This document shows positions 1 through 6,313 of a stretch of 8,585 bases of DNA, piece after piece. The translations under genes were made by a program, and so were the position numbers. Below the pieces are notes generated by a model that made no database searches, was not told the DNA's origin, and saw nothing but the letters and a program-made list of their open reading frames with translations. Each line of letters opens with the position of its first letter. Within the stretch, counting starts at the first letter, position 1. Source of the DNA: an uncultured Hyphomonadaceae bacterium (lineage in GTDB: Bacteria; Pseudomonadota; Alphaproteobacteria; Caulobacterales; Hyphomonadaceae); NCBI GenBank assembly GCA_938049795.1, contig CALLCD010000228.1, positions 1-8,585 on the forward strand, written 5' to 3'.

Positions 1-384
1 CCGGTCCGCGCCTTCCGCTGCCGTCTGCGCGACCACGAGCGGCGCGCCCGCTTCAATCACCAGCGAATTGTTGAGCGTGTCGAGCGTGCGCACTTTGTTC
101 ATCCGCGTCATCGAAACACAAATCTCGCCATGTGGTGTCCCACCATCGACCAGCCCCGTATTGCCGCCTTGCGGCGTGATCGCGACCTTGTGGCTCTGGC
201 AAAGCTTGACCAATGCTGCGGCCTCTTGCGTGCTGGCAGGGCGCGCAAGCAAGGGCGTATGGCCGGGCGTCGTGCCTCGCCAGGGTGCAGCATGTCGGGC
301 GAGCAGGTCCGCATCCTCACTCCACCCAGATGGGCCGAGCAGCGCTTTTGCCTCTGAAAGAAAGTCTCTGGAAAGCTCCGTCAT
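1..384 (-). CDS. FAD-linked oxidase, D-2-hydroxyacid/D-2-hydroxyglutarate dehydrogenase-like (N-terminal part, cut by window edge)
   Basis: The first 128 codons of a flavoprotein are visible; the rest lies left of base 1. The fragment reads as the start of a PCMH-type FAD-binding domain (FAD_binding_4). A RPASTQEAAALVKLC segment (residues 48-62) leads into the pyrophosphate-binding motif PQGGNTGLVDGGTP (71-84), then an MTRMNKV segment (92-98) and a LVIEAGAPL strand (108-116). This order matches the D-2-hydroxyglutarate dehydrogenase/D-lactate dehydrogenase/GlcD group, which oxidises 2-hydroxyacids and passes electrons to a quinone, a cytochrome or an electron-transfer flavoprotein. The ATG lies 9 bases after the stop of the threonylcarbamoyl-AMP synthase gene, so it is probably the last visible member of that operon. 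There is no signal peptide. The exact substrate cannot be told because the substrate domain is missing here. Confidence 0.85.
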   Translation of the reverse strand, partial: MTELSRDFLSEAKALLGPSGWSEDADLLARHAAPWRGTTPGHTPLLARPASTQEAAALVKLCQSHKVAITPQGGNTGLVDGGTPHGEICVSMTRMNKVRTLDTLNNSLVIEAGAPLVVAQTAAEGADR

Positions 385-393
385 GCCGTCAGC

Positions 394-1326
394 CTAGTCC
401 CGTTTCGCCGCCCGCGCCAGTCGGTCATTGATCGCAAGACCCAGTCCCGTCATCGGGATCGGCGCCACCGCAATCCGCGCATAAGAGCGGTCAAGCTGGC
501 GCAGCATATCAAACAGGTTTGCCGCCGCTTCGATGAGATCACCCGTCTCCGACAGATTTAAGCTGACCCGTCCCTTCGGCCCATCAGTCGGCCCGAAGGC
601 GAGATAGGCGTCGCCGGAAATGGGCTCTGGTACATTCAGCCGCAGCGTCGCGTTTGGCGCATAATGGCGCGACAATCCGCCGGGCGCGAGCGGGCGAGCC
701 TCGTCCTGTTCCAGCGCGACAAACGCCGCCGCATCAAAAGCCCCATGCCGCAGCACGCTTGGCGTCTCCTCCAGACAAGACAATATCGTCGATTCCACGC
801 CAATCTCGCACGGTCCACCATCCAGAATCAGATCCACGCGCGCGCCCATATCGGCCAGCACATGCTCGGCGCGCGTCGGGCTGATCTTACCGGACGGATT
901 GGCAGATGGTGCAACGAGCGGCCCGCCAAACCCCGCGAGCACCCGCGCCGCCACAGGATGGGCCGGTTGCCTCAGCGCAATCGAGCCAAGCCCCGCACGC
1001 GCCAGTTCGCACACCGAATGCGTCTCGGCCAGCGGCACCACAAGCGTCAGCGGCCCGGGCCATCCCGACGCCGCCAGCGTGCTTGCTGCCTGATTAAACC
1101 GCCCCTCAGCTTGCGCCATATCAAGCCCCGTCACATGCGCAATCAGCGGATTGATGCGCGGCCGTCCCTTCGCGGTATAAAGCCTTGCGACGGCTTCGGG
1201 GTTTGTCGCATCACAGGCCAGCCCGTAAACCGTCTCGGTCGGGATAGCGACCAGTCCGCCGCCGCGCAAAACCTCCGCCGCGCGGGCAATCGTCTCGTCG
1301 GTTGGGGAAAGCATGGGCGCAGTCAT
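394..1326 (-). CDS. L-threonylcarbamoyladenylate synthase, Sua5 type (YrdC domain plus Sua5 domain)
   Basis: This enzyme makes threonylcarbamoyl-AMP from threonine, bicarbonate and ATP, the first step of t6A37 formation in ANN-decoding tRNAs; TsaD and partners then transfer the group. The YrdC domain (about 10-205) shows PTETVYGL (29-36), the K53-x-R55-P-x-x-N59-P-L motif, WPGPLTLV (89-96), PSANPSG (140-146) and GVESTI (176-181). The linker APGGLSRHYAP (214-224) matches the lid loop joining YrdC to the C-terminal Sua5 domain (about 230-305), so this is the long Sua5 form (310 aa), not the short TsaC form. An in-frame ATG four codons in (M5) is an alternative start. It lies 19 bases after the b561-YceI gene and 9 bases before the FAD oxidase, which suggests co-transcription. 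LRHG (192-195) stands where many homologues have LRPG; this position varies in the family. Confidence 0.95.
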   Translation of the reverse strand: MTAPMLSPTDETIARAAEVLRGGGLVAIPTETVYGLACDATNPEAVARLYTAKGRPRINPLIAHVTGLDMAQAEGRFNQAASTLAASGWPGPLTLVVPLAETHSVCELARAGLGSIALRQPAHPVAARVLAGFGGPLVAPSANPSGKISPTRAEHVLADMGARVDLILDGGPCEIGVESTILSCLEETPSVLRHGAFDAAAFVALEQDEARPLAPGGLSRHYAPNATLRLNVPEPISGDAYLAFGPTDGPKGRVSLNLSETGDLIEAAANLFDMLRQLDRSYARIAVAPIPMTGLGLAINDRLARAAKRD

Positions 1327-1345
1327 GTTGCAGCGCTTAGCACAC

Positions 1346-2572
1346 TCAAGGCGTAACGGGCGAGGCCTGAACCGTCACAGACACCGAAATATCCGCGCTC
1401 ACCCAATCCGCCGTGGCGTCACTGTCTTGCCCGAGATACAGCGCTTCGCGTGACAGTTCCGTTGCCCCCGTCATCGTCCAGACACCGTCCTGTTCGACCA
1501 GCGTGAAGACAAACGGCACCGAGACCGTCACCTCTTTAATGGTCAGCGCCGCTTGGGCCACCATTTCGTCGTCCGCAGCCCCATCGCCCGCCACGAAATC
1601 GGATAGGACCACCGTCGCCTCGGGAAACGCCGCAATATTGAACCATTCCGCCGCTTCGAGCGTATTGTCATAAATCGTGTCACCCGTCCGCGCGCTGCCG
1701 GTCGCCACAGACACATTAGCGCTTGCCGCCGCCAAATCGTCCGCGTCAAAATTGATGCTCGCCGTCCAGTCCTCGAATACGCCGGAAAAGTCGTCACCAC
1801 TATGCGTGCCCGAAAACCGTATCTCGGACGCGTCATAGTTGATCAGCCAATTGCCCTCGGCCTGCGCCTGCACGCCCGCGTCATTGCCGCCAAGGCTTTG
1901 GGCGATCACGGGGCCACCAGCGATAATCCCAAAAAACGCAAACGCACTGCCAAATGCCAGCAAAGCGCCACGCGCGGGCGCACGGGGCGGGGCGGTCTTG
2001 CCAAATAGTCTCGGGATCATACGCTTCAAGACGCCTTCATCATCGCTTATCTCATGCTTTATCGCCCCGACAACATGGAGCGCAAACAGGGCAATTAAAA
2101 GCCAGCTCATGATTTCGTGAACCTGTTCGATCTTCGGATAGAGCGCCTGACGCGTCTCAAGCGCCAGCTCCGGCAGCCCGAAAATATGCGGCCAGCCGAC
2201 CGTCCCGTAGAGCACCGTCGCAATCGAAAACGGCGAGGCTGACACCATGATCCAGCCCGATAGCGGCAGCGCAAACACAAGCCCATAAAGCCCGATATGG
2301 ACCCAATGCGAGGCGCGTTTCTCGAGCGGTTTCATACTCTCTGGTAGCGCCGGCGGCCGGTTCATCACCCGCCAGAGCACACGCGCAATCATCAGAACAA
2401 GGATCGTAATCCCGACAGACTTATGCAGCTGGAACATCCACTCGATCGGCTTGTGCTCGGCGTCATACATGTTCTTGCCGAGCGCAATCATTCCGCCTAA
2501 TCCCAGCGCAACCAGCCAGTGTAGCGTCATCGCAACGGCGGTATATCGCTCAGATGTTGGGGCTTGAGCCAT
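1346..2572 (-). CDS. Cytochrome b561 membrane domain fused to a periplasmic YceI domain
   Basis: Numbered from the ATG (408 aa). Residues about 8-175 form a four-helix b561 domain with histidines at helix positions expected for haem b ligation: H18 (MTLHW), H50 (QLHKSVG), H152 (QVHEIMSW) and H166 (ALHVVG). A basic linker (about 183-202, several Arg/Lys, Pro-rich) is followed by a fifth hydrophobic helix (about 203-224). By the positive-inside rule this would carry the rest into the periplasm. Residues about 239-405 are a YceI beta-barrel domain (WLINYDASEIRF start; AEWFNIAAFPEA; ALTIKEVTVSVPF). In E. coli these are two adjacent genes, yceJ and yceI; here they are one reading frame. A GTG at 2578 overlaps the upstream TAG (TAGTG). 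The ATG at 2572 was preferred because GGCGGAA (2581-2587) lies 8 bases upstream. Likely role is quinone-linked electron transfer with a lipid-binding partner domain, by inference. Confidence 0.9.
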   Translation of the reverse strand: MAQAPTSERYTAVAMTLHWLVALGLGGMIALGKNMYDAEHKPIEWMFQLHKSVGITILVLMIARVLWRVMNRPPALPESMKPLEKRASHWVHIGLYGLVFALPLSGWIMVSASPFSIATVLYGTVGWPHIFGLPELALETRQALYPKIEQVHEIMSWLLIALFALHVVGAIKHEISDDEGVLKRMIPRLFGKTAPPRAPARGALLAFGSAFAFFGIIAGGPVIAQSLGGNDAGVQAQAEGNWLINYDASEIRFSGTHSGDDFSGVFEDWTASINFDADDLAAASANVSVATGSARTGDTIYDNTLEAAEWFNIAAFPEATVVLSDFVAGDGAADDEMVAQAALTIKEVTVSVPFVFTLVEQDGVWTMTGATELSREALYLGQDSDATADWVSADISVSVTVQASPVTP

Positions 2573-2577
2573 AAGCA

Positions 2578-3267
2578 CTATTCCGCCTGCACGAACTCGA
2601 CTTCAAGCTGGATTGACACCTCGTCGCCAATCTCCGGCAACAGGGCCAGCATGCCGAAATCAGACCGTTTCAGAGTTGCTGTCGCAGAAAAACCGATAAC
2701 ATCGCGCTCGCCATACCACGGGAAATTGCGCACCCCGTTCATGGTCACGTCCAGCGCGACGGGCTGTGTCACACCCAAAAGGCTCAGATCACCATGAACG
2801 CGGCCCCGCAATCCGCCAAGGTCCGTCATCTCGGTCGAGCGATATGTAATCGCCGGAAACGCCTCCGCATTGAACCATTTCGCGTCGCTCGCCAGCGTTA
2901 TGTCCCAGTCAGGACCGGACGGATGGTCTGTGCGCACCGATAGCGGATTGATGCTCGCCACAAGGCTCGAGCGCTCGGGCGCTTCGGCATCAAGCTCAAT
3001 CGTCGCGTCAAACTCGGTAAAGCGCGTTGTGTATTTCGACAATCCATTATGGCTCACTGTCCAGACAAGCGAGGCATGTGTCTTTTCAAGCTCATAAATG
3101 CCTGCGCTCACGCCAAGATCGGCCAGCATTTGCGACGGCGTAGGTCCAGTATCCGCCTGCGCATCATCCACCGCAACGGGCGCAGGCTCTGGCACATCAG
3201 CTTCCCCGCCGCATCCCGCCAGCAAGATCAGCACGCTCGCGCCGCAAAAACAGTGTCGAAGCGCCAT
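2578..3267 (-). CDS. YceI-family lipoprotein B
   Basis: A 229-residue periplasmic lipoprotein. A short signal peptide ends in the lipobox L16-A-G-C19. Glycine follows the lipidated cysteine, so Lol sorting to the outer membrane is expected. An acidic, Pro/Ala-rich tether (about 20-55) leads to a complete YceI lipocalin-like barrel (about 56-229) with YELEKTHA, SHNGLSKYTTRFTEFDATIE, NPLSVRTDHP, FPAITYRST, GDLSLLGVT and SDFGMLALLPEIGDE. YceI proteins studied elsewhere bind polyisoprenoid or quinone-like lipids in the barrel; the ligand here is unknown. It is a close paralogue of the gene just upstream, with roughly 100 identities over about 174 aligned residues by hand count, so the pair looks like a tandem duplication. 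The ATG is 6 bases after the stop of lipoprotein A, and its own stop touches the start of the b561-YceI gene. Confidence 0.92.
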   Translation of the reverse strand: MALRHCFCGASVLILLAGCGGEADVPEPAPVAVDDAQADTGPTPSQMLADLGVSAGIYELEKTHASLVWTVSHNGLSKYTTRFTEFDATIELDAEAPERSSLVASINPLSVRTDHPSGPDWDITLASDAKWFNAEAFPAITYRSTEMTDLGGLRGRVHGDLSLLGVTQPVALDVTMNGVRNFPWYGERDVIGFSATATLKRSDFGMLALLPEIGDEVSIQLEVEFVQAE

Positions 3268-3273
3268 GCCCGT

Positions 3274-3891
3274 TTAGCCCTTTTCCAGAAATTCAGCTTC
3301 GATGATCACTTCGATCTCGTCGCCAATCTCCGGCAAAAGCGCGCTCATACCAAAATCAGATCGGTCAAACGTCCCCCGCGCCGAAAATCCGATCAGATCG
3401 CGCGCCCCGAACCAAGGCGCATTGCCCGTGCCATTATAAGTCGCCTCAAGCTGCACTTCCTTGGTGATGCCGAGCAGCGTCAGATCGCCCGTAATAATGC
3501 CCGTAAACTCGCCGGTCTGTTCAACACGGGTCGATTGAAACGTGATCGCCGGAAATTCGTCGCCATTGAGAAATTTATTGTCCGTGGCAACCTGATTGTT
3601 CCAGCCCTCGCGCTTGGTCGGATGATCGGTTTCGACCGATAGCGGATTAATCGTCGCGCTGACCGAGGAGGCGACGGGGTTTTCCGGATCAAACTCGATG
3701 GTTGCGTCGAACTCGGTAAAGCGTGCGGTATATTTCGACAGGCCATTATGGCTGATCCGCCAGGTCAGGAAAGCGTGCGTCTTTTCAAGCTCGTAAGTGC
3801 CCGAATTTGCCTCGGTAAAGCTCTGCTCGCCCGCAGTCGCGCAGGAGGCCAGGGCAATCGCAGCGGCAATAGCGCCAAAGGTGCGGAACAT
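3274..3891 (-). CDS. YceI-family lipoprotein A (first gene of the operon)
   Basis: A 205-residue predicted lipoprotein with a very short signal peptide (MFRTFGAIAAAIALASC), lipobox L14-A-S-C17 and alanine at +2, predicting the outer membrane. A short tether of about 14 residues precedes the YceI barrel (about 31-205): YELEKTHAFLTW, SHNGLSKYTARFTEFDATIE, NPLSVETDHP, FPAITFQST, GDLTLLGIT and SDFGMSALLPEIGDE. This is the usual length for a stand-alone YceI protein of about 190-200 residues. GAAAGG (3900-3905, minus strand) sits 8 bases before the ATG and supports the start. The gene opens the minus-strand operon and faces the divergent acyl-CoA dehydrogenase gene. Its tether is about 20 residues shorter than that of lipoprotein B, so the two barrels may sit at different distances from the membrane. 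Ligand and partner are unknown. Confidence 0.93.
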   Translation of the reverse strand: MFRTFGAIAAAIALASCATAGEQSFTEANSGTYELEKTHAFLTWRISHNGLSKYTARFTEFDATIEFDPENPVASSVSATINPLSVETDHPTKREGWNNQVATDNKFLNGDEFPAITFQSTRVEQTGEFTGIITGDLTLLGITKEVQLEATYNGTGNAPWFGARDLIGFSARGTFDRSDFGMSALLPEIGDEIEVIIEAEFLEKG

Positions 3892-3992
3892 ATCAAAGAC
3901 CTTTCAATCGAGACAATTTTATTGCTTTGTATGCCGCAAATTGTACGAGTAGGCCATATCAAACAAGCCTCGCGCGCAGGAGACCGTTCACA
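3892..3992. promoter_or_regulatory. Divergent intergenic region expected to hold promoters of the YceI operon and the acyl-CoA dehydrogenase gene
   Basis: This 101-base gap separates two divergent genes and is visibly more AT-rich than its flanks. On the minus strand TACAAT (3940-3945) is a fair -10 element for the YceI operon. The nearest -35 candidate, TTGTTT (3961-3966), gives a short 15-base spacer, so the call is weak. Small repeats are present: CATATCAAA occurs at 3889-3897 and again at 3955-3963, and TTGTA occurs at 3927-3931 and 3941-3945. No clear palindromic operator was seen. That promoters lie here follows from the gene layout rather than from strong motifs. Confidence 0.5.
3978..3983 (+). 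promoter_or_regulatory. Shine-Dalgarno site of the acyl-CoA dehydrogenase gene
   Basis: AGGAGA ends 9 bases before the ATG at 3993. It decides the start: the open frame runs 22 codons further upstream to 3927, but that extension would cover the ribosome site and most of the divergent promoter region, and it has no family-like sequence. Confidence 0.8.
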
Positions 3993-5759
3993 ATGCCGTA
4001 TTCGCCCCCGCTTCAAGACCTTGCCTTTGCGCTCGACACAATGGCTGGCCTCTCCCGTCTTGAAGGGCTTGACGGGCTAGAGGCGCATGATCCTGACCTC
4101 GTCGCGCCGATTCTCGAAGAGGCCGGCAAGCTTGCACGCGATGTGCTCGCCCCGCTCAATCAGCAAGGTGACCGTGCTGGCGCGCAGCTTGGCGAAGAGG
4201 GCGTGATCGCTGCGCCGGGCTTTGCCGAGGCTTATGCTGCGTTCCGCGATGGCGGCTGGATGGGGCTTGCTTTTCCCGAAGAATGGGGCGGGCAGGGGCT
4301 ACCGAAAGCATTGGCGCTGGCGGTCATGGAAATGGTGCACGGCGCGAACATGGCGTTTGGCCTCTGCCCGCTGCTCTCATTCGGCGCCATCGAAGCGCTG
4401 CTCGCCCACGGCACGGATGCGCAAAAACAGACCTATCTGCCTCAACTTGTCTCCGGCAACTGGACCGGCACCATGAATCTCACCGAGCCGCAAGCGGGCT
4501 CCGATGTCGGCGCACTCACCACCAAAGCAGTCCCGAATGGCGACGGCTCTTACGCGATCACCGGCCAGAAAATCTACATCACATGGGGCGACCATGATGT
4601 CGCCGAGAACATCGTTCACCTCGTCCTCGCGCGGCTGCCCGATGCGCCCGAAGGCTCGCGCGGCGTGTCGCTGTTCATCGCCCCGAAATTCCTCGTCAAT
4701 GCAGATGGCTCGCTTGGCGACCGCAATGGCGTCAAATGTATCGGGCTCGAAGAGAAGCTCGGCATCCACGCCTCGCCGACCTGCGTTATGGAATTTGACG
4801 GCGCGACGGGCTGGCTTGTTGGCGAGCCGAACAAGGGCCTTGCCTGCATGTTCACCATGATGAACTCCGCGCGTCTGAATGTCGGCCTTGAAGGCGTAAG
4901 CATTGGCGAAGCGGCCTACCAGACCGCCCATGAATACGCCTCCGACCGCAAACAGGGCCGCGCGACAGGCGTGGACGGTCCGGCCCCGATCATCCACCAC
5001 CCCGATGTCCGCCGCAACCTTGTTACCATGCGCGCCCGCACGATGGCCGCCCGTGCCATCTGTCTCGCCTGCGGTGTGGCCGCCGATCTCGCCGAGCACG
5101 GACCTGACGAGACCACCCGCGCCGCCGCCCGTCTGCGCGAAGACTTGCTCACCCCGATTGCCAAAGCCTGGTCCACCGATATGGGCGTCGAAATGGCAAG
5201 CCTCGGCGTACAGATCCACGGCGGCATGGGCTTTATGAACGAAACGCTCGCCGCACAACTCTATAAGGATGCGCGCATCCTGCCGATCTATGAGGGCACC
5301 AATGGCATTCAAGCGATTGATCTCGCTGGCCGCAAACTCGCTCTGGGCAACGGGCAAGCTATGGCCGATATGCTCGCCGAAATCACAGAGACCGCCAAAC
5401 TCGCCCGCGAAAGCAATGAGCCCGATTTTGTCGCCATCGCTGACCGGCTCGACGCCGCCGCTGCCGCACTGGAAGACGCAACCGGCTGGATGGTCGAGAC
5501 CATGAAATCAGACCGCAACACCGCGCTCGGCGGCGCAACCGCCTATCTCGCGCTCGCCGGTGATGTGATTGGCGGACATTTCCTCACGCGCGGGGCTTTG
5601 GGCGCACGAACTGGCCATGCGGACGCCATGTTCGCGCAGATGCAAGCGCTCGCCACCTTCTTCGCCGAAACCGATCTCGCCGAAGCGCCCGCCCGTGTGC
5701 CGGGTATTGTCGAGGGTGGCGAGGTGCTTGCGCGTTTGGGCGACGGCGCGCTCGGTTAG
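3993..5759 (+). CDS. Acyl-CoA dehydrogenase with C-terminal extension domain (FadE/DmdC-like, 588 aa)
   Basis: An FAD enzyme that oxidises an acyl-CoA to the trans-2-enoyl-CoA and passes electrons to ETF. Domain order: a short N-terminal extension (about 1-33), the helical N domain (about 38-157, with AFPEEWGGQGLP), the beta domain with flavin-contact motif LTEPQAGSD (163-171), the helical catalytic domain with VQIHGGMGFMNE, and IYEGTNGIQ whose E434 fits the catalytic base. A C-terminal helical domain (about 466-583) is typical of 590-600-residue members and absent from 380-residue ones. This subgroup includes DmdC, the 3-methylmercaptopropionyl-CoA dehydrogenase of DMSP breakdown, but also many enzymes of unknown substrate, so no gene symbol is given. 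The ATG at 3993 is chosen for its AGGAGA. No other beta-oxidation or dmd gene is in view. The stop overlaps the stop of the convergent acetyltransferase gene by four bases. Confidence 0.93.
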   Translation: MPYSPPLQDLAFALDTMAGLSRLEGLDGLEAHDPDLVAPILEEAGKLARDVLAPLNQQGDRAGAQLGEEGVIAAPGFAEAYAAFRDGGWMGLAFPEEWGGQGLPKALALAVMEMVHGANMAFGLCPLLSFGAIEALLAHGTDAQKQTYLPQLVSGNWTGTMNLTEPQAGSDVGALTTKAVPNGDGSYAITGQKIYITWGDHDVAENIVHLVLARLPDAPEGSRGVSLFIAPKFLVNADGSLGDRNGVKCIGLEEKLGIHASPTCVMEFDGATGWLVGEPNKGLACMFTMMNSARLNVGLEGVSIGEAAYQTAHEYASDRKQGRATGVDGPAPIIHHPDVRRNLVTMRARTMAARAICLACGVAADLAEHGPDETTRAAARLREDLLTPIAKAWSTDMGVEMASLGVQIHGGMGFMNETLAAQLYKDARILPIYEGTNGIQAIDLAGRKLALGNGQAMADMLAEITETAKLARESNEPDFVAIADRLDAAAAALEDATGWMVETMKSDRNTALGGATAYLALAGDVIGGHFLTRGALGARTGHADAMFAQMQALATFFAETDLAEAPARVPGIVEGGEVLARLGDGALG

Positions 5760-6313
5760 CGCATCCGCTCAAAGAGACCGATCGGCTCACCGGCAATCTG
5801 CGTATCAACCCGTTTGCGGAAGCCATGCTTCTGGGCAATGTGGATTGAAACCGCATGATCCGGCTCGATGATGCAGACCGTGCGCGCGCTCGCAATATGT
5901 GCGTCCCGCCACGCCAGCGCCGCAGAGAGGCCCTCGCTCGCATAGCCTCGGCCCGCCCAAGCCGGCGCAATCACCCAGCCCGCTTCCGGCGTCCCGACAA
6001 ACCGGGGCTCAATATCGCGTAAACCCTCCATAAACCCGATCTCGCCGACACATGCGCCGGTCGCAATGTCCTCGACGGCCCAATAGCCGAACCCAAGCAT
6101 CGCCCAGCTTCCGGTATTACGCTGCATCTGCTGCCAGACCTGCGCGCGCGAACGCGGCTCGCCCCCAATAAACCGCGTCACCTCGGGGTCCGCCCACATC
6201 TCGGACAGAGCGTCCAGATCCCCCAACCGATAGGCGCGTAACCTCAGCCTCGGCGTCTCCACAACCGGAATATCGCCATAGCCGACCGCGCCAAACGAGA
6301 CGATTCCCCTCAT
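5756..6313 (-). CDS. GNAT-family N-acetyltransferase, RimJ/RimL type
   Basis: A 185-residue acetyltransferase of the Acetyltransf_3 group. It begins with the hallmark VVETPRLRLRAYRLGDLDAL (17-36), followed by WADPEVTRFIGG (40-51). The acetyl-CoA pyrophosphate loop is PAWAGRGYASEG (117-128), and the closing segment is SIHIAQKHGFR (156-166), in the place of the usual NxxSxxVxEKxGF. RimJ/RimL relatives acetylate the N-terminus of ribosomal proteins, but many paralogues modify small molecules, so the substrate is open. The start codon overlaps the stop of the YaiI-type gene as ATGA, which indicates translational coupling and makes this the last gene of the rph operon. Its TAA overlaps the TAG of the convergent acyl-CoA dehydrogenase gene, leaving no intergenic room for a terminator. 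Confidence 0.9.
   Translation of the reverse strand: MRGIVSFGAVGYGDIPVVETPRLRLRAYRLGDLDALSEMWADPEVTRFIGGEPRSRAQVWQQMQRNTGSWAMLGFGYWAVEDIATGACVGEIGFMEGLRDIEPRFVGTPEAGWVIAPAWAGRGYASEGLSAALAWRDAHIASARTVCIIEPDHAVSIHIAQKHGFRKRVDTQIAGEPIGLFERMR

Noticed and set aside
664..1356. A 230-codon plus-strand frame opposite the Sua5 gene.
   Set aside because: Highly Arg-rich translation typical of antisense frames; the minus strand encodes a complete Sua5 enzyme.
3049..3642. A 197-codon plus-strand frame crossing the two YceI lipoprotein genes.
   Set aside because: It is antisense to both barrels, crosses their junction, is rich in Arg and His, and has no family features.
3927..3992. A 22-codon N-terminal extension of the acyl-CoA dehydrogenase.
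   Set aside because: The extension would cover the AGGAGA ribosome site and much of the divergent promoter region; MPYSPPLQDL is a normal N-terminus for this group.
4377..5357. A 326-codon open frame on the minus strand inside the acyl-CoA dehydrogenase gene.
   Set aside because: It is wholly antisense to a gene with clear family motifs. Its sequence is rich in Gly, Ala, Arg and His without recognisable domains, as expected of a shadow frame in GC-rich DNA.
5774..5788. CCGATCGG palindrome near the end of the acetyltransferase gene, considered as a terminator for the convergent genes.
   Set aside because: The palindrome is short and lies inside coding sequence, with no T-run on either strand, so an intrinsic terminator is not supported.
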